Origin: Moesziomyces globuligerus
Taxonomy: Eukaryota > Basidiomycota > Ustilaginomycetes > Ustilaginales > Ustilaginaceae
Assembly (NCBI GenBank): GCA_030849465.1
Contig: JARVLF010000008.1
Span: forward strand, 474,211-538,210
Reading direction: 5' to 3'
DNA: 64,000 nt
This document shows positions 19,201-29,889 of the stretch, piece by piece. The position numbers and the translations under genes were made by a program. The stretch's first letter is position 1; every line of letters begins with the position of its first letter. The notes below the pieces were generated by a model that saw nothing but the letters and a program-made list of their open reading frames with translations, had not been told where the DNA came from and did no database searches.

Positions 19201-21875
19201 GTGGGGTGACAGCACATCAGCGCTCTGCAAGGTCGTAGCCAGGATGCAGGTACGTCTTCGCAAGCAACATAGGCAAGGAGAAGTGGAACCAAGCACGATC
19301 GACCCGTGGATCGACCTTAGTTCGACCGGCTAAGCCACATGTTGCCGGGGAGGCAAATGAGAGTGGGCCGCGTAGAGAGAAAGGTCTGGCCAAGACCGGG
19401 CCCAGATTGTCCAAGAAACTGTGCGGTGTTCCGGATGGCAAGCATTGAACGATTCGAACGAATCACACGCTGCTCGTGGTCGTGACATTGCCAAGGCGGC
19501 GACAGTTCGGTTTCGGTTCAAGCCGAGCGAGGTTGCAGCGAACTTTTGACGAAAATTCTCCGCTGCCGCCCAGTGCCGTGGGTGTGCGCGCTTTGGCCAA
19601 TTAGCTGCGTGCTCAGCTGCCGCGCGCCGATCAGACCCTCGCAGTTTAGACTGGAAATCCGAAACGTCTGTGCCTGAGTCGCCCGAGTGTGCTCGACGTC
19701 ACTCTCCCTTTGCTTTGTCTTGGCCGATGCATTGAGCGCATCTTGAGACGACCTCTAAAGTTGGAGTATGACATGGTCTGAAATGAATCAGCAGGAGCCA
19801 ACGGCCATGACGGCCGCGCTCATTGAGATGCTGGAGCGGCGTGTCTCTAAAAATCAATCTCGGCCTCCCCTGCGTTTGCACGCATGCATGACCAAAAAGG
19901 AGCTTTTTCGGAGAAATTGGTTGACCGATTCGAAATTCGGCCGCCGAGCACTCAAACGCGCCAAATCTCCTTGAGCTGTGATGCAATGACACACAGGCGG
20001 CACAGCGAGCTTTCTGTCGTGAGCTCGCTACGCCATCGAAGAGCCAAGCCGAAGCCCAGATCGAGAGCGAGAGTTTCGACAGTCAAGCCGAGGCAGAGCG
20101 AGGGCCGTCTTTTCCTCGAGGGCCTCGCGTGGCGACCTGCTCGGCCCGCGTTGTCAGTCTCGACACCTCGCTTGGCGCACCCTGCCCTCACGAGGCTCGG
20201 CAAAAAGCTTCTCTGCAGCGTGTACCACACTCCCCCACCTCGAGCCAAACGCCATCGCCGGGAGAGCCAACCTGTAGCAAACCTACCCACTTTTCCCCCC
20301 TTGCTCACATCATCCGAGCAGAGACCATTGCTTGGTACGAAATCAAATTGCTACGAGGATGAAGTGGGTGGGTGCGGTTCAGAAAGGTGGGACACCGGGG
20401 CTCTGCCTTGAATGCAGCAGGAGGTGGGGCGACAACCGCAATTTGTTCAAGCCGCCTTGTTTTTTTCGAATGCAGAGAAGAAAAAAACCCGCACCGTCGG
20501 TGCAGCTGCAGCACTCAGATCACGCATGCACCGCAAGGCAGGATTTCGGCTGAACTTTACACCCGTGTCGCGTAACGCCTCGACCGACCACTTCGATATC
20601 TGGGTGTGGTCTCTGAACTTGCTACGGACCTCCGGCCGTGAGATCGGAGGGTGCAGCAGACGAGTGTGACCCACGTAGCATCCCCCCGCCCTTTTCGCCG
20701 TACGAATAGGCACTGTCCATCCTACCGGCCGCAAGAGCAACCCCTCCGCGAGCGAGATCGGGTATCGTATGGCCCGGCTGGATCCACATCGTCCCTTTGC
20801 CTACCAGCAAGCCTTCGCTTCGAAGTTGGCACGTTGCTTCCGTTCTGCCCAGACTCAGAGGCTGTAAGAGCGTGTGGCGCAAGGAGGCGTGGTTAACTGC
20901 ACTTGGGTCTCGCCAACAAACTTTTTTTGCATGAAGAAATTATGCCCAGGGTTCCTCCGAACATCATCCGCCCCCGATCCGTCGTTCCAGTCCGGTGGTC
21001 TCCCCGCACTCCGCGCCCCCCGCACTGTGGCGCCTTGTGGCCCGCTGTGGCCTGCGACTTGCTCACACCCACACCATGTCGCTCGCACGCAGATGGCAGA
21101 ACGGCGGAAGTTGTAGATCCGAGCTCGATAACGGAATCTCATCCAGTCTGTCGAAGCTTGGGCGACTCCAGCCCCGCACTTTCCCCTCCTTTTTTTTCGC
21201 AAAAAGCCCCGGACTGCTGCCACTTTGGGAAGCCCACGTGTAATTTTCGATGCCTCCTCTAACTTGGCGGCCACATCAGCTTCGTCTTGTACAACTGATC
21301 TCAACTGATCTTGGTCTTCGCATGCTCGGACCCCGCACTCGAGCAAAGTCACTCTTGACGACCCCGCAGAGCTGCTCAACTTTGTTGTCACGATTCTCCA
21401 TTGACTTTGACATGTGCGCACGGAATATCGGAGCCCCACCCTCCGTGCATGTCGACATGCATCTCCCCCGCCCCATCAAACCCAACTCTGTCTCTCCGCG
21501 CCCCCCCCCCCCCTCCCTCACTAGTTTTCTCAAACGTACAGACACCCCGCATCGCGGAGATCACAAGTCCTACAGATTCAACCCTGCCGCTTCCCTCCTC
21601 GACAACCACACTTTGAACCTGTCAAGCTTGAAATTGCGTCCTATGCCGGGATCTCGCTGATCTGGGCCATTGCGCCTGATCCGCGGTTGCGCACTCTGCA
21701 CTCTGGCCTTGAGCCAGGAGGCTGCTGGCCCGCAAATCGGAGATGAGATGGATTAAGCCTAATGCTTGCCGAGAAGCACCAGAAAGCGCCCCGAGCCTGG
21801 GAGCACCCATGTTGACCCTCCCGTGCAGATCTAGGAACGCGCAAGTCGCTGTCGGTGGCAGCGTCAGCAGCAACA
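16228..21875. other. Unusually long gene-free region (5.6 kb) upstream of the hexose transporter
   Basis: No reading frame here shows a recognisable domain or credible splice-linked exons on either strand, although several open stretches of 100-270 codons occur by chance. The first ~350 bp left of 16600 are G/A-rich on the plus strand and belong to the transporter promoter and 5' UTR. A 13-base C run lies at 21501-21513, and short T- or A-runs are scattered (e.g. 18415-18424, 20460-20466). The region lies between the 5' end of the transporter and the 3' end of the kinase gene. It could be a long promoter, a non-coding transcript locus, or the remains of lost genes. Confidence 0.5.
21501..21513. 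repeat. Poly-C run (13)
   Basis: Thirteen consecutive C residues in the long intergenic region, followed by CT-rich sequence. Confidence 0.8.
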
Positions 21876-24800
21876 TCAAGCCGAAGACTTTCTGGCTTCT
21901 TGAATGTAGCGCACCAGCGCGGAAGCGTCTCCGGAAAGCGTCTCGTACACGAAAGTTCGCCCGTTGTTGACGCGGATGGTGAATGACTTGCCGCCTCGAT
22001 ACTCGAGTCCAGTGAGCAGGTTGGGAATCGCCGGCTGCAACGGGCGCTCTTGTGCCGATGCACCCGCTGCCTCGTCGTCCCCGCCGTCTTCAGGGTCCAG
22101 AGCCAACTGGGCCCCTCGATCCGAGCTCCTCTCAAAATCGCCTGAACCCTGCGGCACCGTAAGCGAAGAGCTGCGAGCTGGGTCCAGAGCCGAGCTCTCT
22201 TGCCTGTCGTTTCCCTTCAGAGGCAGCGCGAGGATCACCTCACTCTTGACCTTGAGTGCTACCGCCGTCTCCTTGACGCACAAAAGCCTTGGAAAGTCGG
22301 TGAGCACCAGTTGCCGACGCTTTGTGAACATCTTGCCCGTCCCCGTCTTCTTCTGCGCCACGGTAGTGCTGTACAGCATGAGCTCTTTGGGTAGCAACAA
22401 GGCTGCCCAACTCTGCTGCAGTCCCACTACCGACGCCGCGCCAGCGTCCCCAGGCCCCTGAGACTGATGCTCTCGCACGGTAGGGCTAGGACTGTGGCTG
22501 ACGCCGCCCGGAGCCTGCATCGAGCGGGTGAAGGCTCTTGAGCCCCTTGTAGCGGCGGAGCTTGCACCACCGCTGCCGCCCTGCTGAAGCGAGGGCGAGG
22601 CGCTCGAGCTGCCGAGCGATTGAGTGCCGGTAGGGTTGGACATGAAGCGGCTTTGAAATCCATCTGCCAACCGTTGCAAGCCACTCTGCCTTCTTGGCAA
22701 GCCAGTCTCCCCTCTCGGATCGCGCAGGTTCGAACTCGCATCCGACAAGTCCGAGTCGTCCGCCTCGTCCGCTTGGCTTGGAGACAATGCGTCGACACTC
22801 AACGAGCTCTCGTCCGCACCTCCGTGCGGCTGATGATCGATGCTCTGCGTGTCGCCGTTGTAAGCCTGCGATTCGGATGAGCTTATGAAGCCCTCGTCGA
22901 AGCTGAAGTCGCTCGTGTCGCCGAAGTCGCGGCGCTGAGGCAGCGGTAAAGGCTGCACAAGGCCCGTCCTTATTTCCGGTGCGTCATTTCGCCATAGAGA
23001 TTCAAAGTCGATGCCGTCAAAGAACCGATGCGCCTTGATCTCGGCAGCCGAAGGTCTTTTAGCTGGATCGAGCACCAGAAGACGATTGATGAGCTCCTCT
23101 GCGTCCTCTGGAAAGCCTTCGGGAAAGGCGAACTCCCGATTTTTGACCTTCTGAAGTGTCTGATACTCGTTGACGCCTTTGAACGGTGGCCTACCGGCCA
23201 GCATCTGGAACAGAACGCAGCCGAATGCCCACCAGTCAGCAGGCTTGCCTGCTGGCTGCGCTTTCTCCACCAGCAATTCCGGCGAGACGTATTCGGCAGT
23301 TCCCACGAAGCTCGCAGCTCGGGTCTGCTGGGCCGCTGGCGAGGTCAGGGCGGCGGAGGAGGAGTGTCCTGAAGCTTCTGAGCCTGGAGCATCAGCCTCA
23401 CCCACTGCATGGACAATCTTTGCGCTACCGAAATCGGTGATCTTGATGCGATGAGCGGCGTCGAGGAGAATGTTCTCTGGCTTGACGTCGCGATGGACCA
23501 CTCCTGCTCGATGCATCGCATCGATCGTGTACGCAAGTTGAGCTGCGTAAAACCGAGCTGATGCTACATCGAAACTTCCGTGCTTGCGGATAAAGTTGAG
23601 GAACTCGCCGTTGTTGGCCAGCTCGAGCACGAAATACAGGCTCTCGCGGTCCTGAAACGTCCAGTACAGCGTCACGACGCCCGGGCACTGGATCATACGA
23701 CTCAGAGCCTCCTTCTCGATGGCGATGTACTTTTGCTTGCCCTGCTTGAGAATGTGGACCTTGTCGACCACTTTCACAGCGTACGACTTGCGCCCCGTCA
23801 AGTCGATCCTCCGACGACGCTTCCGCGCCGATTCGCTGCCCACCATCGCAGCTGCGGCCGGAGTGGCGTTCGGGTCAACAACTCCCGGCTCCTTGGGCGA
23901 AGGACCGGACAGCAGATCCCATGCCTCCAGCACTGTCGAGTAAGAGCCTTCTCCCAGCGTCTCGCCAAAGTGAAAGTCATTCGGACCCCGTGTGGATGTC
24001 GTGCGGGACTGCGATGGCGTGTTGGGACGCTCGGATCCTACAGACGCTGAAGACGGTTGCAGACGCGGACTGCGAAGGAGGGAGATGGAAGCCGGACTTC
24101 TGCCGTAGAGCGAGTCTGCGACACGTGCCGGCCCGATTCGGATCGTCTCGGGGGAGCGTGCTAGCTGTGAGGCTGGCGAAGCTGAGCGCGAATTCGGATT
24201 GGGGCGCACAGCAAGAGGCAACATGCCCCCGCTGGGTGGAGACAAGACTATCTGATGGTCGCGATCCAGCGCCAAGGGCAATGATGAAGCTGGGGACAGG
24301 TTTCCAGTAGCATCAATAGCGGTTGGCTCTTGAGGTTCGACGTTGCCACCGTCGTCGTCCTCAAGAATGACAGATACGTGTGGTGGAGCGCGATTGCCCA
24401 TCTCGTTCCCTTGGGCAGTGCTGCACGAGCTGCTTTTTGAGTGCGTTCCTGACCGGGCGTAGGCCGCATCGTCAAGCGGCCCCTCGATGGGACTTTGGGG
24501 ACCCGGAGAGGACCCATTGCGATCATGGCTGTGACTGCGCCGACTCATGGAGCTTTCGCTGGTGCGAGCACGCAAAACTGCGGGGCGCTTGGAATTGGAC
24601 CACAGACGCTGGCGTTGAAGCGATTCAGGACGACGCGAAGTGCCGGTGCTCGTGCCGCCACCGAGTGACGCCTCGCTGCCCGCGCCACTGCTGGGACGTC
24701 GAAGCCGGGGCTGTGACGAGGAATCGCGTCTGCGTGTTCCAGATACGATTTCGTCCGCAGCAGCTGGTGAATAGCTGGCAGGGACGGGGGACGGCTCGCT

Positions 24801-26795
24801 CGGAGAGTCGGGAAGCGAGGCGATGCCGGCTTGCGCTTCCATGCGGACCACCTCGGCAGGGGTTGGATGTTGCGAGGCCAGCGATGGGCCATCTGATGCT
24901 TGGATGGACTTCGCTGGTGGCGTGTTGCAGGCTGCTGAACCTGGCGTGGACGATGTGTACAACGATGGCTTTGCCATGGGTGCCTGGACAACGTTGGGAT
25001 CGTCGACACTCAAACCGGGAGAGGCAACGCGATCGAAAGCATCGTTGCTGCTCTCAGCTCGTACCAGTACTGGTTTCTGTGTCGCCGAGGATTTGCGTCG
25101 AGGGTATCGAGCCGCAATGGCGCCACTTGCTTCGCTCGCAAGTAAGAGATGCCCTGTCGTGTCATTGCCCAGGCTCAAGGCCGTGAGGGATTGTGCCTCA
25201 TCCATGTCAGCATTGATGGCAGGGCCAGTGTCATGCGCAGGAGCCGCTGAGCCTGTGGGAGGGATCGGCTCTAGAGTGATCCTGGCTGCATACGAGTCTT
25301 CTGGATGCTTGGGGACAAAGAGTGGCGCATTCGTGACCGAGCTAGTTCGGAAATCGGCTGGAACGGGAGTGAGAGACGGATGGAGCGGCGTACCTGCGGC
25401 TGAGCTGGCGCTGTGTGGAGCCGAGGTGAAGTAGCTCGAGTTACGCGGCAATGGTGTGCGCATCGGCGGGACGAGATTGAGTTCGTCCTCGGAGCTGTCA
25501 AAGGGATTGTAGGCGGCAGATAGGTCGGAGGAAGCTGGACCGAGGCCGGTCACAATGTTAGCCTTGATTCCCAGACGACCTGCACCCTTGGCAAACTTTT
25601 GGCGCAGCACCTCTCGCGAGCGTTTGGCGGGAGAAGAGGACGACTGAAGCTCCTCGCTGGATGGATCGAGCGCCTCGGTAGCAGGCGGAGCGGGCGCTCG
25701 AGGCTTGTTGGTGCGCATACCGGGCCCCACGCGATACATCCAAGCGTCGGATGCAGGTTTAGGGACGCCCCGGTGTCGTTCGGATGTGGAGGCCCTCGGA
25801 GCAGAGGTGACGTGATCGGCGTCCGTTGGGAGAGCAGCTGTCTGAGTGGGACCCGCGATGGGATAGGCTGCCAGGTCGATGGAAGCGGTAGAGACGTCGT
25901 TCATGTCGGCGGGTTGCGTTTGCATTGTGCCATGCTGGCTTGAAGGGGGATGAGCGGTCATGGCGAGGGACCCATAGGGACTGTTGCGAGCATTGCGAGG
26001 AGCGGAGCGGAAGCCCGTGCCCGCACCACCAAAGCCGAGACGGACGTTACCAAGGGGCGCCTCGCGAAAAGGGACGGCTTCGAGACTGCTGGTGCTGTTG
26101 ACGGAGCTGACGGAGCTGACGGACATGGCTCGGCCGAGGCTGACGCCTCCGAGGCTGGAGGCGCCCTCGCTCGCATCTCCGCTCCCGCTGCGGTTTCCAG
26201 AAGCGATGCTGCTGGCCGAGGAGCGCGGATGGGAAGGCGAGTGGGGTGGATGAACCGAAGAGCTCCAAGTGGAGAGGGGCAAAGACGACTGAGACGATTG
26301 GCGAGAGTTGCTGTTGGCGTTCTGGGGAGGCCCTCGGTTCTGAGAAGCAAAGCGACGGGGCATGGGACCAGAGTCGCTGATCATTGGCTCGTCGTCGTCG
26401 TCGTCGGTGGTGAGCGGATTGTGAGTTGCCGAGGCAGCACGGGAGGATCTGTCCTCTGCCTCACTTCCGGCCCTGGAGAGGAGGCCCTTACGGATGCGCG
26501 TGGTGGAGGCAGAGGACGAAGGCGGTGCGTTGGAGCGCAGACTGCTTTTGCGGGAGGCGGCAGCACTCGAGGAAGCCGAAGGCGCTTGGAGAGGCGTGGG
26601 TGCGCTCATAGGTGTGTCGGATGCCGAGGGATGCGGTGGAGGCGGACCATGCGGAGGCAGCATGGAAGCCAGAGCGGAGCTGTCCGGAGTCAGGGGCGAG
26701 AAGGCGCCGTCGATGTGGGTGGGAGAGGCGACGACGCCCGTGTGGTGGTCCGTTGCCGCACCGGCAAAGGCGGAGGAGGACAAGGGCTCGGCCAT
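21876..26795 (-). CDS. PDK1/Pkh/Ksg1-type AGC protein kinase with C-terminal PH-like domain
   Basis: 1639 aa, ATG at the complement of 26793-26795. The first ~930 residues are Ser/Pro-rich and low complexity. The kinase domain (about 940-1265) starts FHFGETLGEGSYSTVLEAWD and has an insertion with a basic RKRRRR patch before the catalytic lysine in KSYAVKVVDKVHILKQGKQK. The helix-C glutamate is in AIEKEALSRM, the catalytic loop is HRDVKPENILL, and the metal motif is ITDFGSAKIV. The activation segment carries SFVGTAEYVSPELLVE after a 30-residue Ser/Ala insertion. No AGC-type hydrophobic-motif tail follows, as expected for PDK1. About residues 1465-1639 form a PH-like domain (LMLYSTTVAQKKTGTGKMFT ... 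RVNNGRTFVYETLSGDASAL). PDK1 kinases phosphorylate activation loops of other AGC kinases (Ypk, Sch9, Pkc) and act in sphingolipid and cell-wall signalling. Length exceeds most homologues because of the disordered N-terminus. Confidence 0.9.
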   Translation of the reverse strand: MAEPLSSSAFAGAATDHHTGVVASPTHIDGAFSPLTPDSSALASMLPPHGPPPPHPSASDTPMSAPTPLQAPSASSSAAASRKSSLRSNAPPSSSASTTRIRKGLLSRAGSEAEDRSSRAASATHNPLTTDDDDDEPMISDSGPMPRRFASQNRGPPQNANSNSRQSSQSSLPLSTWSSSVHPPHSPSHPRSSASSIASGNRSGSGDASEGASSLGGVSLGRAMSVSSVSSVNSTSSLEAVPFREAPLGNVRLGFGGAGTGFRSAPRNARNSPYGSLAMTAHPPSSQHGTMQTQPADMNDVSTASIDLAAYPIAGPTQTAALPTDADHVTSAPRASTSERHRGVPKPASDAWMYRVGPGMRTNKPRAPAPPATEALDPSSEELQSSSSPAKRSREVLRQKFAKGAGRLGIKANIVTGLGPASSDLSAAYNPFDSSEDELNLVPPMRTPLPRNSSYFTSAPHSASSAAGTPLHPSLTPVPADFRTSSVTNAPLFVPKHPEDSYAARITLEPIPPTGSAAPAHDTGPAINADMDEAQSLTALSLGNDTTGHLLLASEASGAIAARYPRRKSSATQKPVLVRAESSNDAFDRVASPGLSVDDPNVVQAPMAKPSLYTSSTPGSAACNTPPAKSIQASDGPSLASQHPTPAEVVRMEAQAGIASLPDSPSEPSPVPASYSPAAADEIVSGTRRRDSSSQPRLRRPSSGAGSEASLGGGTSTGTSRRPESLQRQRLWSNSKRPAVLRARTSESSMSRRSHSHDRNGSSPGPQSPIEGPLDDAAYARSGTHSKSSSCSTAQGNEMGNRAPPHVSVILEDDDGGNVEPQEPTAIDATGNLSPASSLPLALDRDHQIVLSPPSGGMLPLAVRPNPNSRSASPASQLARSPETIRIGPARVADSLYGRSPASISLLRSPRLQPSSASVGSERPNTPSQSRTTSTRGPNDFHFGETLGEGSYSTVLEAWDLLSGPSPKEPGVVDPNATPAAAAMVGSESARKRRRRIDLTGRKSYAVKVVDKVHILKQGKQKYIAIEKEALSRMIQCPGVVTLYWTFQDRESLYFVLELANNGEFLNFIRKHGSFDVASARFYAAQLAYTIDAMHRAGVVHRDVKPENILLDAAHRIKITDFGSAKIVHAVGEADAPGSEASGHSSSAALTSPAAQQTRAASFVGTAEYVSPELLVEKAQPAGKPADWWAFGCVLFQMLAGRPPFKGVNEYQTLQKVKNREFAFPEGFPEDAEELINRLLVLDPAKRPSAAEIKAHRFFDGIDFESLWRNDAPEIRTGLVQPLPLPQRRDFGDTSDFSFDEGFISSSESQAYNGDTQSIDHQPHGGADESSLSVDALSPSQADEADDSDLSDASSNLRDPRGETGLPRRQSGLQRLADGFQSRFMSNPTGTQSLGSSSASPSLQQGGSGGASSAATRGSRAFTRSMQAPGGVSHSPSPTVREHQSQGPGDAGAASVVGLQQSWAALLLPKELMLYSTTVAQKKTGTGKMFTKRRQLVLTDFPRLLCVKETAVALKVKSEVILALPLKGNDRQESSALDPARSSSLTVPQGSGDFERSSDRGAQLALDPEDGGDDEAAGASAQERPLQPAIPNLLTGLEYRGGKSFTIRVNNGRTFVYETLSGDASALVRYIQEARKSSA

Positions 26796-27662
26796 CTCGG
26801 AAGCGTGCTCAGCTGGAGCTGTAGCCGGCAGCGTATGCTCTAACTTGGCTGACTTGGCAGCAGAGGGAAGCGAAGAGCCCGACTCAATGGCGAAGCGAGG
26901 CTGTGATGCTTGTGCCCTTCATGGTCTGTTGCGCTGTGAGCCAGAATGCTTGTCGAACGCCTGTGCGATGGGGGCGAGGGAAATGCCGCCGGCGCGATTC
27001 CTATCTCGGCCTATGCGGGGGGTCCGGTCATCGTGAAGAGCGGAGAAGGTGCGAATGCTGAGACGAATGGGCGGGACCGAAGCAATTGAGGATGGTGGGA
27101 GTGAGCGGCTGGCAGGGTCCTTTGCTCGCGCATGTGCGAGACGGTCTCTGACTGATGCGCAGTGGGGAATGCGCATCCAAAGCGCTGTGCCACCGTGATT
27201 TTCTCTCGCTTGGTCTCGCTTGCCGCGCATTCGCTGCTGCTGCTGCTCCTCGCGTGGAGGTCCGTCCGCCGGACTCGAGGAAATGCAACGCATCGTATCT
27301 CGTGCCCGATTGGATGCGTTGCCAGATCGAGGCTATACTCGTACGAGAAAACCCCACCGCATCCACTGCGACTGATATTGGAACAAGTGAGTCACGACTC
27401 GAGAGCGCGGCGCAGTGATTGGACACGGCTCTGTGATTAGAGGCTCGAGATCAAGAGCTACTGCAGCTACGGTAGCTACCTCTGGCCGTGCGGGGCGGGG
27501 CGGGGCAATCACACACCGATTTCGCAGCGTCCGTGGTCGGTCGGCCATGCCTGGAAGAATGAATGCAAAGCTTCTGAGCTCAATATCTGAAGCGAGCCGT
27601 CTCGGTACGGCCTTCTTCCGTCCCTGCCATCGCTTTCCACATCCAGCCCAGCTCTCGCCAGG
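26796..27662. promoter_or_regulatory. Divergent promoter region, PDK1-type kinase and ILV6
   Basis: 867 bp between divergent ATGs. Contains a (GCT)n-like stretch around 27235-27246 and a GGGGCGGGGCGGGGC-type patch around 27492-27507. No gene seen. Confidence 0.45.
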
Positions 27663-28682
27663 ATGTTCTCCAGAGGCGCATCCTCGCTGCTGCGTGCGGC
27701 ATCGTCGTCGGCGTCGCAGCCCATGGCGCGCCTGCCGCCCAGCGCCACCACGATCCGCCATCTCTCGTCGTCGTTCGTCGCCGCGCTCCCGCAGTCGTCG
27801 TCGCTCGAGTCCGACTCCACCTCGGCCCTCGACTACAAGCTCGCACACAAGCTCCGCAAGCTCCCGCCGCTGCCCTCGCTCGAGCCCCCTTCGCTCGACG
27901 CTCCCCAGGCCGTCTCCAACATCCTCTACAACACACCACCGCCCTCCAAGGCCCCCTTCAAGCGACACACGCTCAACTGCCTCGTCCAGAACGAGCCCGG
28001 TGTGCTCTCGCGCGTCGCTGGCACCCTCGCCGCACGAGGCTTCAACATCGACTCGCTCGTCGTGTGCGGAACCGAGATTCGCGACCTCTCGCGCATGTGC
28101 ATCGTCCTCCGCGGACAGGACGGCGTCATCGAACAGGCACGCAGGCAGCTCGAAGACCTCGTCCCCGTCTGGGCCGTGCTCGACTACACCAACACCAAGG
28201 TCATCGAGCGCGAGCTCATGCTCGTCAAGGTCTCCATCCTCGGGCCCGAGTACTTTGAAGAGTCCCAGCAGGCTTCGAGCCCGGCCAGCACACCCGAACT
28301 CATCGCCGAGCGAGAGACCGACGCCACCAAGGCCTCGGCCGCAGCAGCTCAGCCGTCCCAGCAGCCCATGACCCCGCTCACCCCCACCGAGGCGCTCCGC
28401 GTCAAGTCGGACAACATGCGCTCCGTCATTGCGCTCGCCGAGCAGTTCCGCGGCCGCGTCGTCGACGTCTCCTCCACCAGCGTCATTGTCGAACTGTCGG
28501 GCAAGAGCAGTCGATGCGATGCCTTCCTCAAGCTCGTCCGTCCCTTTGGCATCCTCGAATGCGCACGTTCGGGCACCATGGTCCTCCCTCGCTCGCCCAT
28601 CCCCTCGTCCTACGCCGGGGCTGAAGACCTCACCGAAGACGAGGTCGAGGCCATCGACGCTGGCGCCCTACCCCCTGGTTAG
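27663..28682 (+). CDS. ILV6: Acetolactate synthase regulatory (small) subunit, mitochondrial
   Basis: 339 aa. The N-terminus is Ser/Ala/Arg-rich and free of acidic residues for ~45 residues (MFSRGASSLLRAASSSASQP), typical of a mitochondrial presequence. The ACT domain begins HTLNCLVQNEPGVLSRVAGT at about residue 100 and continues RGFNIDSLVVCGTE, with the conserved second part VIEQARRQLEDLVPVWAVLD. After a linker, the C-terminal domain has LRVKSDNMRSVIALAEQFRG and SGKSSRCDAFLKLVRPFGIL. Ilv6 binds the catalytic subunit Ilv2 and confers valine feedback inhibition on the first common step of branched-chain amino-acid synthesis. The ~45-residue Ala/Gln/Pro-rich stretch between the two domains is longer than in bacteria but normal for fungi. 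Confidence 0.96.
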   Translation: MFSRGASSLLRAASSSASQPMARLPPSATTIRHLSSSFVAALPQSSSLESDSTSALDYKLAHKLRKLPPLPSLEPPSLDAPQAVSNILYNTPPPSKAPFKRHTLNCLVQNEPGVLSRVAGTLAARGFNIDSLVVCGTEIRDLSRMCIVLRGQDGVIEQARRQLEDLVPVWAVLDYTNTKVIERELMLVKVSILGPEYFEESQQASSPASTPELIAERETDATKASAAAAQPSQQPMTPLTPTEALRVKSDNMRSVIALAEQFRGRVVDVSSTSVIVELSGKSSRCDAFLKLVRPFGILECARSGTMVLPRSPIPSSYAGAEDLTEDEVEAIDAGALPPG

Positions 28683-29145
28683 ACTGCGGACCTGCCACAC
28701 CTCAACTGCACAAAACCCCGCCTCTATTCGGTTGCATATCCACCCAGACAATGCGCAACACTAATTCTTGGCCCACCATTTCGAGTCTGAAGTCGCCTCG
28801 TTTCAGAGGCAGCCCAACGTGAGAAGTCGCGCACACAGACAGGGAACGTGATTGAGAAATTAAGATTGCGGTCGGAACCATGCCGACGAGATAACAAAGG
28901 TACGTGTGGCAGCAGATAATGCTGGTGGAGCTAGTATACAGGAGCAGGATCGGATCGGACAGAACAGGCAGAAGCGATAAGGACGACTTGGCGAGCAGTG
29001 GACCGACGGGACGCATTCGGAACGGGCGCAGAGGGATGCTGTGAGAGCTTGGTGCGGCAGACATGACAGACTTGGACGGGCGAATTAGGACAAATGGACA
29101 GCTGACGGAGGGAGCGACGCAACGACGAGGGCGACTGGAATGCAA
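28683..29145. other. Convergent intergenic region, ILV6 to hypothetical gene
   Basis: 463 bp with no recognisable gene, RNA or repeat. Confidence 0.45.
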
Positions 29146-29889
29146 TCACCATTCGTCCATCATCATCTCGTTGATGCCACCGCCTGCGATGTGGGACTGG
29201 GCGTGCGCTCGCGCAGCCTCGCAATCGCCTTCCACGTGCTCCCACAGAGGCTTGCCACCGGCATGCTGCTGCGCGAAATATCGGTGGGCTGGTGTACCGT
29301 TGCCATCATCCGAGGGCGACGGTGTGGGTGGGAACTCGAGGCCCATGGGATAGCGCATCTGTACAGGAGGAGAGCTCGGCACCTCGTTCTGGTTGGAGGC
29401 AGTCGACGGCTCGACGACCATTTGGACATCTGCGTTGCCTTCGAGCAGATGCAGTTCGTCCGACTTGATAAACGTGTATCCGTACGACGTGACTACCTTG
29501 AGCCAGTGCGGGTTGTTGTTGGAGAAGACGGACGAGCATGCGTTCTCGACGCCCTTGCCCTTGGTCGCAGCGGACGAATGGGTAAAGGTGTCGCGCTGCT
29601 GGGTCGTGCTCAGATCATCGAGCGTGACGTCAGACGAGCTCGCAAACGGATCCTGCGCGTACTGGGAGAGTGCACGAGGCGGCATCGGGGGGTGTGCCGG
29701 GGACTGGTGCTGGGATTGAAGCGAGGCCATGGAGCGGGAGCCCCGGAGCGGGATGGTGGGGCGAGCGCGCTTGCCTGAGAGCGGCGAGGTTTCGGCGTTT
29801 TCGTCGCCCTCGATCCTGCGCTTGGGTGTAGGCGAGCCACCCGCCATGGTGTTGAGGTAGGAAGTCTTGACGGCCGGGGAAAGCAGCAT
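29146..29889 (-). CDS. Hypothetical protein, probably nuclear
   Basis: 247 aa from the ATG at the complement of 29887-29889; a second Met at residue 15 is an alternative start. I do not recognise the family. It is mostly disordered and Ser/Pro-rich. A basic cluster (TPKRRIEGDE, then SGKRARPTIPLRG) looks like a bipartite nuclear localisation signal. One ordered-looking block, SSVFSNNNPHWLKVVTSYGY followed by TFIKSDELHLLEGN, lies at about residues 118-150. The C-terminus is His/Met/Glu-rich (HAQSHIAGGGINEMMMDEW). It is treated as real because the frame is long, codon bias matches the neighbours, and the ordered block does not look like a shadow of another frame. It lies alone between ILV6 (convergent) and a 2.9-kb gene-free stretch. 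Confidence 0.6.
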   Translation of the reverse strand: MLLSPAVKTSYLNTMAGGSPTPKRRIEGDENAETSPLSGKRARPTIPLRGSRSMASLQSQHQSPAHPPMPPRALSQYAQDPFASSSDVTLDDLSTTQQRDTFTHSSAATKGKGVENACSSVFSNNNPHWLKVVTSYGYTFIKSDELHLLEGNADVQMVVEPSTASNQNEVPSSPPVQMRYPMGLEFPPTPSPSDDGNGTPAHRYFAQQHAGGKPLWEHVEGDCEAARAHAQSHIAGGGINEMMMDEW

